Assembly: GCA_045537455.1 (NCBI GenBank)
Contig: JAZSPM010000205.1
Location: 1-64,000 of the forward strand
DNA: 64,000 nt
Source of the DNA: Ornithomonoglobus_A sp045537455
Lineage (GTDB): Bacteria; Bacillota; Clostridia; UBA1381
Direction: 5' to 3'
In this document: piece by piece, positions 26,459 to 36,357 of the stretch
Layout: every line of letters begins with the position of its first letter
Numbering within the stretch: position 1 is the first letter of the stretch
The notes under the pieces: model-generated
Database searches by the model: none
Told to the model about the DNA's origin: nothing
What the model saw: only the letters and a program-made list of their open reading frames with translations
Made by a program: the position numbers and the translations under genes

Positions 26459-27646
26459 TCAGCTTTCCATTTTATCTTTTATTAAAGCAAGACCAATCAA
26501 TAATATTGTCGGGAAAATGATAGCCGCAAGTAGTCCGACTTTAAGATTATCGCCTAACGCACCCGATACAAGACCTACAAGAGTAGGACCTCCGCTTGCA
26601 CCCAAATCACCTCCAAGTGCAAGAAATGCAAACATAGCCGTACCACCGCTTGGAAGAAGCTTTGCGGCTGTACTGTATGTTCCCGGCCACATAATTCCAA
26701 CTGAAAAACCACATAATCCGCAACCTAAAAGTCCTAATAGTGGATTTTCGGCACAACCTGCTATAAGATAGCTTATTATACACAAAACACAGCTCAATAG
26801 CAAAAATTTCTTCAAGCCAAGCTTGCCTATTATCTTCACTCCTGCAACTCTTGATATACCCATTAAAGTAGCGAACATCAAAGTTCCTAATAAGTCGCCT
26901 GTTGTTTTTGAAACATTAAGACTCTTTTCAGCAAAAGCCGATGACCATTGTGACATCGCAAGCTCTGCCGCTCCTGCACAAAGCATAAGTAAAACAAGCA
27001 GCCAGAATAATCCCGATGACAGCAAATTTTTTAAACCGCCGTTTTTTTCATCCTTTTCAAGCTGAGGAATCGGAACAACTACGAAATACAGAATGTTTGT
27101 CAGTGGCCACAAAGCCCACAAAAATGCGGCAATACGCCAGTTTTCCATTCCTGCAACTCTGAAAAATAAGGTTGAAAGTATTACAACAATAACGTGTCCC
27201 CAACAATAGAACGAATGCAAAAGACTCATCGTTGCCGCCTTACGGGTTGTAGGACATGCTTCTACTATAGGGCTTACCACAACCTCAAGCAATCCGCCGC
27301 CTACAGCATATACACATACCGCAATCATCAAACCCGTAAAGGGATTCATTATGTAAGGCAGTATACCTAATGATATCAGTCCTGCCGATGCAAAAACATT
27401 TGCAATAATTATAGATGCCCTGTAGCCTATACGGTCAATAAATCCTGCAGAAACCAAATCTATGGTAAGCTGAATTGCGAAATTCACTGTTATAAGAAAA
27501 GTTATTTTTGATAACGATATTCCAAAATCTCCACTTAAAAACACAAAAAGCAGTGGCACAAAATTATTTACTATCGCCTGAACCACGTACCCCAATCCAC
27601 AGGCAAAAATTGTATGATTATAGCTGTTTCTTATTTTATTTAACAT
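26459..27646 (-). CDS. MFS transporter
   Basis: I chose the ATG at 27646 (395 residues, starting MLNKIRNSYNHT), with GGAGAGGG just upstream. The frame extends nine codons further into the preceding gene. About twelve hydrophobic segments and the motif-A-like loop DRIGYRASII between segments 2 and 3 mark the major facilitator superfamily. PIVEACP in segment 5 and the overall length recall the FucP/sugar-permease group, but the substrate cannot be assigned. The gene overlaps the end of the methyltransferase gene by 11 bases, implying translational coupling. Confidence 0.85.
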   Translation of the reverse strand: MLNKIRNSYNHTIFACGLGYVVQAIVNNFVPLLFVFLSGDFGISLSKITFLITVNFAIQLTIDLVSAGFIDRIGYRASIIIANVFASAGLISLGILPYIMNPFTGLMIAVCVYAVGGGLLEVVVSPIVEACPTTRKAATMSLLHSFYCWGHVIVVILSTLFFRVAGMENWRIAAFLWALWPLTNILYFVVVPIPQLEKDEKNGGLKNLLSSGLFWLLVLLMLCAGAAELAMSQWSSAFAEKSLNVSKTTGDLLGTLMFATLMGISRVAGVKIIGKLGLKKFLLLSCVLCIISYLIAGCAENPLLGLLGCGLCGFSVGIMWPGTYSTAAKLLPSGGTAMFAFLALGGDLGASGGPTLVGLVSGALGDNLKVGLLAAIIFPTILLIGLALIKDKMES

Positions 27647-28781
27647 TTTCCCTCTCCGGTCTTTCTCCAAAGTATTGATAAATATTACACTTTATCATTC
27701 CGTTATATATTTTACGTTTTTTGTTTGATTTTTTACCGAAAAATCTTTCAAATTCTTCATTTGATGTAAGAATATAATAGCTCCACTTATCAAGCGAAGA
27801 AAAGCTTTTCCCGATATTTCTGTACAATTCTTCACATTCCTTCTTCTCACCCATACGCTCTCCGTAAGGCGGATTACAGATGATTGTACCGTAGGATCTA
27901 TCCATAGCAATATTTTCTGCTTTCTTTTGAGCTACAGTCATAAATCTGCTTACACCGGCTTTTTCGGCATTGCTCTTTGTGAGTTCAACGCAGGATATAT
28001 CGATATCGGAAGCATAAATTTCAAGCGGGACATCCTTTTCCATGCTCTTTGCTTCTTCTGTTATTTTATTTATATCAATCCCCGACATCTGTTCAAAGCC
28101 GTTCATTGCAAATTCTCTGCCCATTCCCGGTGCAATATTGCGTTTAAATAAAGCCCCCTCAATCGGAATTGTACCTGAACCGCAGAATGGGTCATATAAA
28201 GGATATTCAAATTTCCAATAGCTCATCATGACCATTGCCGCTGCAATAGTTTCCCTCAGCGGTGCGGCATTTGAATACTGTCTATATCCCCTTTTATGGA
28301 GCGGCTCGCCGGACGTATCTATCATGAGCGTTACCCTGTCTTTTAATATTGTAAACTGTATCTGATATTCTGTACCGTCCTCCGGAAGCCATTCAATACC
28401 ATAGCTTTCAGACATTTTTGATGCTATTGCTTTTTTTATTATCGCCTGACAATCTCTTATACTTGCAAGCTGTGATTTTACGCTATGCCCTTTTACAGGA
28501 AACGCACTGTTCTGACTTAAAAATCTTTTCCAGTCAACCGCCTTTGTTTTTTCAAAAAGCTCTTCAAAGGAAACCGCCTGAAATTCAGCGGCTTTTATAA
28601 GAACTCGCTCTCCTGTTCTTAACCACAGATTGGCACGGTATGCGTCCTCATATCCGCCCATAAAGGTTACACGCCCGTCCTCTACTGATGTAGTTTCATA
28701 TCCGAGCCATCTTATTTCCTTTGCCGTAAATGCTTCTAATCCAAACAAAGTTGGAACTATTATTTCAAATTTATCTTCCAC
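27636..28781 (-). CDS. THUMP-domain RNA methyltransferase (RlmL/YpsC-like)
   Basis: A 381-residue protein. An N-terminal ferredoxin-like plus THUMP RNA-binding region (about 1-160) precedes a Rossmann methyltransferase domain with DPFCGSGTIPIEGAL (motif I) and the catalytic NPPYGERMG (motif IV). This is the architecture of 23S rRNA guanine-N2 methyltransferases such as the N-terminal half of RlmL and B. subtilis YpsC. The target base is inferred from the family. It overlaps rnr by 11 bases upstream. Confidence 0.88.
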   Translation of the reverse strand: MEDKFEIIVPTLFGLEAFTAKEIRWLGYETTSVEDGRVTFMGGYEDAYRANLWLRTGERVLIKAAEFQAVSFEELFEKTKAVDWKRFLSQNSAFPVKGHSVKSQLASIRDCQAIIKKAIASKMSESYGIEWLPEDGTEYQIQFTILKDRVTLMIDTSGEPLHKRGYRQYSNAAPLRETIAAAMVMMSYWKFEYPLYDPFCGSGTIPIEGALFKRNIAPGMGREFAMNGFEQMSGIDINKITEEAKSMEKDVPLEIYASDIDISCVELTKSNAEKAGVSRFMTVAQKKAENIAMDRSYGTIICNPPYGERMGEKKECEELYRNIGKSFSSLDKWSYYILTSNEEFERFFGKKSNKKRKIYNGMIKCNIYQYFGERPERENVK

Positions 28782-30987
28782 GTCTTCTTTTCCTTCTGTT
28801 TATAAATTTTCTGAGGTTCTGCTTTGGCGGCTTTTTAACTGTATTCTGGAACTTTCTGAACATTCCGCTTGTTGCGTCGCCGGTAAGAACCATATCAAGC
28901 TGTCTAAGCATTATATCTGCTTTCATAAGAACAACTTCAACCTCATCACCTATTTTATATGTGATTCCTGTCCTGTGACCAATCAAAGCTGATGCAGTCT
29001 CATCGTATTCAAAATAATCTTCGTTCATATTTTCAACTCTGACAAGACCCTCAACTGAATTTTCAAGTTCTACAAACATACCAAAGTTCGTTACATTTGC
29101 TACTACACCTTTAAATTCACCACCAACATATGAAGCCATGTATGCCGTTTTCATAAGCTCATCCACGTCACGCTCCGTATACTCGGCATTCACCTCTGTT
29201 TCGGATGAACGCGCAGACGCTTCTGCTGTTAATTTTGTGTAATGCCCCAAACGTCTGTCATCAAGCTCACCGTTTATAAACTCCTTTAATATACGGTGTA
29301 TCAATAAATCAGGATATCGTCTTATAGGTGACGTAAAATGGCAGTAATACTTTGCACTAAGCCCAAAATGCCCTAAATTTTCCGGTTTGTATTCTGCCTT
29401 CATCAAAGACCTTAGCATAGTTGATGACACCATTCTTTCCTCCGGAGTCCCCTTTACAGCTTCGAGAATATTTTGCAGTGCTTTTGGGTGTACGGGATTG
29501 TCCTTATCAAGCTTACCCTTTAGCAATAATCCAAAATGTGAAATAAAGCTGTTAAACGCATTTATTTTATCCTCCGACGGAGGCTCGTGTGTTCTATATA
29601 CAAACGGAAGCTCTGACCAGTATGCATACTCAGCTACAGTTTCGTTTGCCGTCAGCATAAATTCTTCTATCATTTTATTTGAAATCCCACGTTCCTCAGG
29701 GACTATATCAACAGGTTCACCATCCTCATCAACAATAACCGCTGTTTCAGGGAAATCAAAATCAATCGCACCTCTGTCGCTTCTCATTTTTTCAAGTATA
29801 TCCGAAAGCTCACGCATCTTTTCAAGAGTAGGTACAATATGCGAATACCGTTTTCTTAGCTCTGTACCACCTTCAAGAATAGCTGTCACATTATTATAAG
29901 TCATACGCTCCTTTGAGTTTATAACAGATTTTTCAAGACTGTGAGATAACACCTGACCACTTTTATCAATCTCCATCATCACTGACAACGTTAGTCGGTC
30001 AACGTTCGGATTTAATGAGCATATTCCGTTTGATAATTTTTGTGGAAGCATAGGTATTACTCTGTCAGCAAGATATACGCTTGTACCTCTGTAAAACGCT
30101 TCACTATCCAATGCACTGCCCTCAGTAACATAATGTGTAACATCTGCAATATGAACGCCCAGATAATAATTTCCATTATCTAAAATATCAAGCGAAACCG
30201 CATCGTCAAAGTCCCTTGCATCGTCTCCGTCTATCGTAAATATAAGCTTATTACGAAAATCTGTTCTTCCTGAAATATCTGTAACAGAATCAGGAACAGC
30301 TTCTGCTTCTTTCAAGGTTTCATCATCAAATGTCTGTTTTATTTCATGTTCAATAATTATTCCTTCTATATAGCCCTTTAACGAATCCTCTCTGCCAAGA
30401 ACCGTCAGCACACTTCCGTATACTCCGTCATCATCATAACCAATTATCTCTACAGCGGCTCTGTCACCAATTTCGGCTTCCATCATATCATCAGGAGCTA
30501 CTTTAATTTTAGTATATATACGGCGGTTATCAGGTCTTAGAAAATAATGGTTTTCATCATCATTATAGAAAACACCTACTAATGTTGAATTGCCTCTTTG
30601 CGCAATTCTTATAACCTTACCTTCACGATGACCGTTTACAGCCGTTTCATTAATTCTTACAACTACAGTATCGCCGTTTAAGGCTCCGTTCATATCATCG
30701 CCTTTTACGAAAATATCCTCTCCGCCCTCCTGAAGCACAAAACCAAAATACCCCTTTGCATTACAGGAAAGCTTTCCCGTTACGGTATCTCGCTCAGACT
30801 CTACAGGCATATATCTGTTCTTTTTAGTAATATATATTTTTTCTTCACTGCACAATTCGTCAAGTATTTCTTTTAATTCAGTTTTTGCTTCCTCAGGTAC
30901 ATCAAGCACCGCTGCAAGCTCATCAAACATCAGCGGAATATATTCCTTTGATGAAATATATGCACAAATACGATCTTTTCTATTCAT
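28771..30987 (-). CDS. rnr: Ribonuclease R
   Basis: I chose the ATG at 30987 (738 residues, MNRKDRICAYISS), with AAGGAG six bases upstream. The order is an N-terminal winged helix, two cold-shock domains, an RNB catalytic domain with DGDDARDFDDAVS (the aspartates that bind magnesium) and HIADVTHYV, a C-terminal S1 domain (about 625-700) and a basic tail (KRRRGR). It is a processive 3'-5' exoribonuclease that degrades structured RNA. A consensus promoter lies at 31030-31058. Confidence 0.95.
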   Translation of the reverse strand: MNRKDRICAYISSKEYIPLMFDELAAVLDVPEEAKTELKEILDELCSEEKIYITKKNRYMPVESERDTVTGKLSCNAKGYFGFVLQEGGEDIFVKGDDMNGALNGDTVVVRINETAVNGHREGKVIRIAQRGNSTLVGVFYNDDENHYFLRPDNRRIYTKIKVAPDDMMEAEIGDRAAVEIIGYDDDGVYGSVLTVLGREDSLKGYIEGIIIEHEIKQTFDDETLKEAEAVPDSVTDISGRTDFRNKLIFTIDGDDARDFDDAVSLDILDNGNYYLGVHIADVTHYVTEGSALDSEAFYRGTSVYLADRVIPMLPQKLSNGICSLNPNVDRLTLSVMMEIDKSGQVLSHSLEKSVINSKERMTYNNVTAILEGGTELRKRYSHIVPTLEKMRELSDILEKMRSDRGAIDFDFPETAVIVDEDGEPVDIVPEERGISNKMIEEFMLTANETVAEYAYWSELPFVYRTHEPPSEDKINAFNSFISHFGLLLKGKLDKDNPVHPKALQNILEAVKGTPEERMVSSTMLRSLMKAEYKPENLGHFGLSAKYYCHFTSPIRRYPDLLIHRILKEFINGELDDRRLGHYTKLTAEASARSSETEVNAEYTERDVDELMKTAYMASYVGGEFKGVVANVTNFGMFVELENSVEGLVRVENMNEDYFEYDETASALIGHRTGITYKIGDEVEVVLMKADIMLRQLDMVLTGDATSGMFRKFQNTVKKPPKQNLRKFINRRKRRRGR

Positions 30988-31029
30988 AAGATTCTCCTTG
31001 TTTTTTATTATTTTGCACACACTTTCGTC

Positions 31030-31058
31030 ATTATATCACAAAATCTTGATTAATACAA
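31030..31058 (-). promoter_or_regulatory. rnr promoter embedded in an inverted repeat
   Basis: TTGTAT (31058-31053) and TATAAT (31035-31030) lie 17 bases apart on the minus strand. A perfect nine-pair inverted repeat, AAAATCTTG (31040-31048) with CAAGATTTT (31056-31064), overlaps the -35 hexamer and most of the spacer. This could be an operator. Confidence 0.55.
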
Positions 31059-31169
31059 GATTTTCAAATAATTATTTTAACATATTTTTTCTATTTCTTC
31101 GGTGATATACTTATTTGTAATTCAGGAAATTACAACTTAAAAGTAGTAATTTTCTAAAAGATAAATAAC

Positions 31170-31201
31170 AAGCATCCCCCGGCGATAGCCGAAGGATGCT
31201 T
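31170..31201 (-). terminator. Terminator of the S41 protease operon
   Basis: AAGCATCC pairs with GGATGCTT, with a second CGGC/GCCG stem inside. A moderately U-rich tail (TGTTATTTAT) follows on the minus strand. Between here and 31030 the sequence is AT-rich with a repeated GTAATT/AATTAC element (31117-31153) of unknown meaning. Confidence 0.65.
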
Positions 31202-31205
31202 ATTT

Positions 31206-32648
31206 TCAATGCAAATCTGCCGGATTTCCCCCAAACAAAGAATATGCTTTATTCAACTGAACATCCACCACCTTCTGAAGCATTGCAAAGGTACGGTCCA
31301 GCTTTACCTGAGTAGCAATATCAAGCACTCCCGAAGCACTGAGTCCGTTCACATACTGATACTCCTTTACAGCCTCCTGAAGCTCCTCTGTAAATACGCC
31401 GTCATCTACGTTTCCCTTATATATTCCAAGCATATATAAGCGTTCCTTTGCACCCTTAACGGTGTCAGATGTGTTTCCCAACGCATATCTTGTTGTGAAT
31501 TCCATTTTTGTATATTGAGATACATTTATTTTCTCGGTATAGTTTTTCACTTCATAATCGGGTGTTAGTCCTATTTTATTTATTCGCCTTCCGTTTCTTG
31601 TAAGATATTGTGCAGAAGTAAGCTTATAGCATGAACCGTTGTTCAATGTATATGTCTGCTGAACCACTGCTTTACCAAATGTCTGCTCTCCGACAAGCCT
31701 TCCCACTCCGCTATCCTGCATCGCACTCGCAAGAATTTCAGCCGCCGAAGCTGTGTTTCCGTTCACAAGTACGATGTAGCTTTTATTTGTTTCTTCAAGT
31801 TCTGAATAATAAACAGTATCGTATTTTGACTGACGGTATTTAACATCAACAATTTTACCTTTCGGAACAACAGCCTGTGCTATTTTCACAGCCGACATAA
31901 CAAGACCGCCCGGATTATCACGAAGGTTCATAATTATTCTTGTAACACCGTTTTTTTCGAACATTTTCTGAATAGCATAAAACTCATCAACAGTATTCTG
32001 ACTAAATGATATAATCTTTACATAACCGATATTCCCCGGCAAAATCTCACCGATAACAGTTGCTTCGTTTACTTCCGTTCTTGTTGCAAGAATATCTATA
32101 TATTCTTCGCCTCTCAAAACCGTAATTTTAAGGGTTGTATTCAATGAACCCATAAGAGTGTTTCTTATCTCATCAAGCGTTTTACTTGAAACATCAACAC
32201 CGTCTATTCTTATTATTCTGTCTCCTATTTTAAATCCGGTTCTTTCCGCAAGATTATTTTCTTCCGCAAAACCCGTTATTTCTGCATACTGTCCGCTCTT
32301 TTTCAGTTCTATTCCGACACCATAAAAGGTTCTGTTAAGATTATCGGTATACGCCTTATATTCCTCAGCCGTATAGAATGTACTGTAATCATCAAGACTT
32401 TCGAGAGTTTTCTTGAGCAGTGCAACGAGCATCTCATCGTTACCGTCAAGCAGATTGGAAACTCCCATATCCATTATTTTGTCAGGTGTAAGTGTTTCAT
32501 CTATGTATTCAGTTGCTATATATTCCGCAATATTTTTCCATGCGTTATATTCGCCGCTTAGCTTCAATTCATCTTCAGCATAAACAGCAGGCACAACAAA
32601 AACACAACAAAGAAGCAATGATGCCGCTTTTTTTATTAAATCCATCAT
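31206..32648 (-). CDS. C-terminal processing peptidase, S41 family
   Basis: About 480 residues. The start is ATG 32648 or 32645; the frame also offers GTG codons from 32657 that overlap the likely ribosome site. A signal peptide (MMDLIKK..LLLCC..YAED) is followed by a PDZ domain (about 85-170) and the S41 catalytic core. The core has the serine in GNTASAAEILASAMQ and the lysine in TFGKAVVQQ. A C-terminal peptidoglycan-binding domain follows (about 395-460). CtpA/CtpB-type proteases act outside the membrane on misfolded or signalling proteins. The target here is unknown. It is the last gene of the long murI operon. Confidence 0.9.
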   Translation of the reverse strand: MMDLIKKAASLLLCCVFVVPAVYAEDELKLSGEYNAWKNIAEYIATEYIDETLTPDKIMDMGVSNLLDGNDEMLVALLKKTLESLDDYSTFYTAEEYKAYTDNLNRTFYGVGIELKKSGQYAEITGFAEENNLAERTGFKIGDRIIRIDGVDVSSKTLDEIRNTLMGSLNTTLKITVLRGEEYIDILATRTEVNEATVIGEILPGNIGYVKIISFSQNTVDEFYAIQKMFEKNGVTRIIMNLRDNPGGLVMSAVKIAQAVVPKGKIVDVKYRQSKYDTVYYSELEETNKSYIVLVNGNTASAAEILASAMQDSGVGRLVGEQTFGKAVVQQTYTLNNGSCYKLTSAQYLTRNGRRINKIGLTPDYEVKNYTEKINVSQYTKMEFTTRYALGNTSDTVKGAKERLYMLGIYKGNVDDGVFTEELQEAVKEYQYVNGLSASGVLDIATQVKLDRTFAMLQKVVDVQLNKAYSLFGGNPADLH

Positions 32649-32662
32649 TACCACCACCCCAA

Positions 32663-33055
32663 TTATTCTACCGTTATCTCCATATCATTATAAATCTTCT
32701 GTCCCTGCATAATCATAGTATATACAAGCCTCAGCTTACCGCCGTTATCATTAAGCGCATTAACAAGCTTTTCCGTATTTATTTCCATTTCAAGCTCACC
32801 GTACATTGTACGATAACGAGTCTTTGTTTTTCTCATGCGGTCAAAAACCATTATTGTATCAGCTCCACCGCTTCTTTTTACGGTGACGCTCTGCTCCGAT
32901 ACAGTTATCATAACTGAATTTTCACAGCCCTCATCCTGAACCTTATAAATAATATACGTTTTTGTATTTTTTCTATAATAACTACCTTCAGCTTTTTCCT
33001 CGATGATATCAGTCTGACCGTCAATATTTTGTTTGTTTATTACTTTTATGTTCAT
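32663..33055 (-). CDS. DUF1934 (YwiB-like) protein
   Basis: A 130-residue protein with the lipocalin-like beta-barrel pattern of DUF1934: alternating strands, SYYRKNTKTYIIYKV, and TRYRTMYGELEMEINTEKL. The family is cytoplasmic and of unknown function. It lies three bases after murI and 14 before the S41 gene, in one operon. Confidence 0.8.
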   Translation of the reverse strand: MNIKVINKQNIDGQTDIIEEKAEGSYYRKNTKTYIIYKVQDEGCENSVMITVSEQSVTVKRSGGADTIMVFDRMRKTKTRYRTMYGELEMEINTEKLVNALNDNGGKLRLVYTMIMQGQKIYNDMEITVE

Positions 33056-33058
33056 ATA

Positions 33059-33868
33059 TCAATACTTTTCTATATCTATCTTCTTCACCTGACCGTCTAT
33101 TCTTTGTTCTAAGAATATCGAGCCAAGCTCTTCAAAATTTTCAACATTATCACTTACATAAAAACTGTACTGGTCTTTATCCGTTTTGCTTCCATGCAAG
33201 CCCCCGTTATCAAATTTCTTTTTTAAATATTTTGCAACCTCAGCACCTGCATCAATAAGAGTAACACCGTCACCCATATATTCAGCAATAGCTTTTTTAA
33301 GAAGCGGATAATGAGTACAGCCCAAAATTAAAGTGTCAACTCCTGCCGCTTTTATTTCTTCAAGGTATTCTTCAATCACAAGCCTTGCAACAGGCGTGTC
33401 AAAATGTCCGTTCTCAACAAGCGGAACAAATAATGGACACGCTCTTGTGAATGTCTGCATTTCGCTATCATATTCTTTTATAAGTCTTTCATAGGAACCG
33501 CTTTTTATTGTACCCGGAGTTCCTATAATACCGATTTTTTTATTTTTTGTTTCACGAACTGCCGCATAAACCGTTGCATCAACAACGCCTACAATAGGGA
33601 CATCAAATTCATCTTTAACCTTTGGTAAAGAGACCGAGCTTGCTGTTCCGCAGGCTATGACTATCATTTTAACATCAAAGCTCTTTAAAAAGCGTATATC
33701 ATTTCTTGTATATTTTAATATAGTTTCTTCACTTCGTGTTCCGTACGGTACTCTTCCTGTATCACCAAAATATACTATACTTTCATCAGGTAATGATTTC
33801 ATAATCTGCTTGACGGTTGTAAGTCCACCAAGCCCCGAATCAAATACTCCAATTTTTCTGTTATCCAT
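33059..33868 (-). CDS. murI: Glutamate racemase
   Basis: A 269-residue enzyme that makes D-glutamate for peptidoglycan. The N-terminal FDSGLGGLTT loop holds the acidic residue. The two catalytic cysteines lie in VIACGTASS and LGCTHYPLL. The first cysteine block has Gly where most racemases have Asn (ACNTAS). The start overlaps the ddl stop by one base, coupling two D-amino-acid steps of wall synthesis. Confidence 0.95.
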   Translation of the reverse strand: MDNRKIGVFDSGLGGLTTVKQIMKSLPDESIVYFGDTGRVPYGTRSEETILKYTRNDIRFLKSFDVKMIVIACGTASSVSLPKVKDEFDVPIVGVVDATVYAAVRETKNKKIGIIGTPGTIKSGSYERLIKEYDSEMQTFTRACPLFVPLVENGHFDTPVARLVIEEYLEEIKAAGVDTLILGCTHYPLLKKAIAEYMGDGVTLIDAGAEVAKYLKKKFDNGGLHGSKTDKDQYSFYVSDNVENFEELGSIFLEQRIDGQVKKIDIEKY

Positions 33869-34929
33869 TATTTTACTCTTTCCTCCGCAAGTTCAATAAG
33901 CTTATCAAGAAGGTCACTGTAGCCTAATCCTACAGCATCCCATAATTTCGGATACATACTGATATTTGTAAATCCCGGTAATGTATTAATCTCATTAAGT
34001 ACAACTGAACCATCTGAGTTCTTTACAAAGAAATCCACTCTTGAAAGTCCCTGACCATCAAGTGCTTTAAAGCCTCTTACTGCATATTCTCTTATCTGCT
34101 CTATAGTTTCAGCCGGCAAATCTGCAGGAATCTGTAATTTTGTTGAATTATCATTATATTTTGCATCAAAGTCATAGAACTCCACTGTAGGCATTATCTC
34201 TCCGACTGTTGATGCTTTTGCATCAAAATTACCAAGAACCGCAGTTTCAACCTCATGACCGTCTATATTTTCTTCGACAAGTATTTTTCTGTCAAACTGT
34301 GCGGCGTTATCAATAGCGGCTTTTAGCTCTGCTCTGTCATGTGCTTTGCCAACTCCAACAGATGAACCGGTGCAGGCAGGCTTTACAAAGCAAGGATAGC
34401 CAAGCTTTGATTCGATTTCGTTCATTTTTTCTTCTATATCTTCGCCACGTCTTACTACTACCCAATCAGCTTGCGGTATTCCTGCTGATGCAAAAACCAT
34501 CTTTGAATAAATCTTATCCATACCGTTTGCCGAAGCAAGCACACCCATTCCGACATATTTTATACCTGACAGCTCAAATAAGCCCTGAACTGTTCCGTCC
34601 TCACCGTATTCGCCGTGAAGCACCGGGAATATAACATCGGGATATATTCTTGAAACCGTATTATCATTTTCAAATACAAGAATACATTTTTCCTCAGCAT
34701 CAGGAGATATAATTGCTTTTTTCTTATTCGGAATATCCTTTTCCCATTCACCGTCGATTATGTTTGCATAATCACCCGTATACAGATACCATGCACCGTT
34801 TTTAGTTATTCCTATAACAGTTATTTCGTATTTCTCTTTATTCAGATTATTTAAAACCGAAGTAACTGATTTTCTTGAAATCTCATGCTCAGGTGACTGA
34901 CCTCCGAATATTACACAAATTTTTTTCAT
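33868..34929 (-). CDS. ddl: D-alanine--D-alanine ligase
   Basis: A 353-residue ATP-grasp ligase. The N-terminal motif is FGGQSPEHEIS, with HGEYGEDGTVQGLFEL in the substrate site. The ATP-grasp centre has CFVKPACTGSSVGV, and the C-terminal Mg-binding motif is LNEINTLPGFT. It joins two D-alanines for the peptidoglycan stem. An internal promoter (34961-34989) can express ddl-murI independently of the upstream genes. Confidence 0.95.
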   Translation of the reverse strand: MKKICVIFGGQSPEHEISRKSVTSVLNNLNKEKYEITVIGITKNGAWYLYTGDYANIIDGEWEKDIPNKKKAIISPDAEEKCILVFENDNTVSRIYPDVIFPVLHGEYGEDGTVQGLFELSGIKYVGMGVLASANGMDKIYSKMVFASAGIPQADWVVVRRGEDIEEKMNEIESKLGYPCFVKPACTGSSVGVGKAHDRAELKAAIDNAAQFDRKILVEENIDGHEVETAVLGNFDAKASTVGEIMPTVEFYDFDAKYNDNSTKLQIPADLPAETIEQIREYAVRGFKALDGQGLSRVDFFVKNSDGSVVLNEINTLPGFTNISMYPKLWDAVGLGYSDLLDKLIELAEERVK

Positions 34930-34960
34930 TTATACCATTCCCTTCTGCTTCTATACTTTT

Positions 34961-34989
34961 ATTATACTATCTTTATGTTTAAAATTCAA
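34961..34989 (-). promoter_or_regulatory. Internal promoter for ddl
   Basis: TTGAAT (34989-34984) and TATAAT (34966-34961) are 17 bases apart on the minus strand. The -35 element lies inside the last codons of the upstream pseudouridine synthase gene. Confidence 0.5.
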
Positions 34990-35899
34990 CCTGTTTATTC
35001 TTTTTTCTTAAAATTTCCAGAACATCCTCAAAATCCTGAGGTATATCTGATGTAAATTCCATCAGCTCACCTGTTGACGGATGCTCAAAGCCTATCGTCT
35101 TTGCATGAAGAAGCTGACCTGACAAATTAAACTTCTCTTTACTTATTCCGTAGGTTTTATCTCCGACTATGCTATGCCCTACAGATGCCATATGAACTCG
35201 TATCTGATGAGTTCTGCCCGTTTCTAATCGGCACTCAACTAATGTATACTGTCCAAATCTTTCAATCACCCTTACATGAGTTACCGCCTCACGTCCGCCG
35301 TACACAACAGCCATTTTCTTTCTGTCGGTAGGATGACGTGCAATAGGCTTATCAACAGTGATTTCATCTTCTTTTATATTTCCGTTAACCAATGCATAAT
35401 ATTTTCTTAAAGCCTTACGTGATTTTAACTGCTCCGCAAGCTTTAAATGAGCCTCGTTGTTTTTTGCAACTATCAAAAGACCTGACGTATCCTTGTCGAT
35501 TCTATGTACAATTCCCGGTCTTACGACACCGTTAATTGCCGACAAGCTATCTCCGCAATGATACATAAGAGCATTCACAAGCGTTCCGCTGCTGTTTCCT
35601 GCAGCAGGATGCACTACCATCCCTTTAGGCTTATTAACAACTATAACATCAGAATCCTCATAGACGATATTTAGCGGAATGTCCTCAGGTACAAGCTCTA
35701 TGCTTTCAGGCTCAGGAACACTGATTCTTACTACATCACCCGATTTCGCCTTATATTTTTTCTCAACAGCTTTATTATTTACTTCAACAAGCAAATCGTC
35801 ACACAGCTTCGCCGCATAGCTTCTTGAAATATCAGTATTATCTGCAATAAGCTTATCTATTCTTCCGCCGTCTGTTACGGTAAAGATTATTTCCTCCAT
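34979..35899 (-). CDS. RluD-family pseudouridine synthase
   Basis: A 306-residue enzyme with an N-terminal S4 RNA-binding domain (about 1-80; RIDKLIADNTDISRS) and the RluA/RluD catalytic domain with GIVHRIDKDTSGLLIVA, in which the Asp is catalytic. It isomerises uridines in 23S rRNA helix 69 or a related site; which one is not certain. It follows lspA by two bases, an arrangement widespread in Firmicutes. Confidence 0.92.
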   Translation of the reverse strand: MEEIIFTVTDGGRIDKLIADNTDISRSYAAKLCDDLLVEVNNKAVEKKYKAKSGDVVRISVPEPESIELVPEDIPLNIVYEDSDVIVVNKPKGMVVHPAAGNSSGTLVNALMYHCGDSLSAINGVVRPGIVHRIDKDTSGLLIVAKNNEAHLKLAEQLKSRKALRKYYALVNGNIKEDEITVDKPIARHPTDRKKMAVVYGGREAVTHVRVIERFGQYTLVECRLETGRTHQIRVHMASVGHSIVGDKTYGISKEKFNLSGQLLHAKTIGFEHPSTGELMEFTSDIPQDFEDVLEILRKKNKQVEF

Positions 35900-35901
35900 A
35901 A

Positions 35902-36354
35902 TTATTCCTTTTCCTTATCAAAAAAGCATACGTATACAACCATCAATGCCGCACCTACGGTTATTGCAATATCTGCAATATTGAATATAGCAAACTCCAT
36001 GAATGTAGTTTCTATAAAATCCACCACATACCCATAGAAAATTCTGTCCCACGCATTGCCGAAAGCACCGCCAAACATCATTGACAGCGAAACACACCAC
36101 AATGGATGCTTCGGTTTTTTTATTATAAAATACACAAAAACTCCAACACAGAATGCAACAGATATGAGTGAAAGTATTCCAAGTCTGCCGCTAAGAATAC
36201 TGAACGCCGCACCCTCGTTTTGTACATATGTAAAATTAAACAAAGGCAGATGCGCAAACGTATCCCCAAGCTCCACATTAGACATTATCCAGTTTTTCAC
36301 AATCCTGTCGCCTGCAATTATTAATGCCGCAAGCAATGCGTATATAATATACAT
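35902..36354 (-). CDS. lspA: Lipoprotein signal peptidase (signal peptidase II)
   Basis: A 150-residue membrane protein with four hydrophobic segments. The two catalytic aspartates are in GNAWDRI and FNIADIAI. It cleaves lipoprotein precursors before the lipidated cysteine, so it would mature the substrate-binding lipoprotein at 13599. Confidence 0.95.
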   Translation of the reverse strand: MYIIYALLAALIIAGDRIVKNWIMSNVELGDTFAHLPLFNFTYVQNEGAAFSILSGRLGILSLISVAFCVGVFVYFIIKKPKHPLWCVSLSMMFGGAFGNAWDRIFYGYVVDFIETTFMEFAIFNIADIAITVGAALMVVYVCFFDKEKE

Positions 36355-36357
36355 ATA

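Noticed and set aside
31117..31153. Repeated GTAATT/AATTAC elements between the S41 gene and rnr
   Set aside because: The half-sites are short, AT-rich and unevenly spaced, and they do not overlap a recognisable promoter. I could not separate them from chance.
33059..33868. Gly for Asn in the first cysteine block of glutamate racemase (ACGTAS) as a sign of lost function
   Set aside because: Both catalytic cysteines and the acidic loop are intact, and I recall this variant in other clostridial racemases. It is noted in the feature only.
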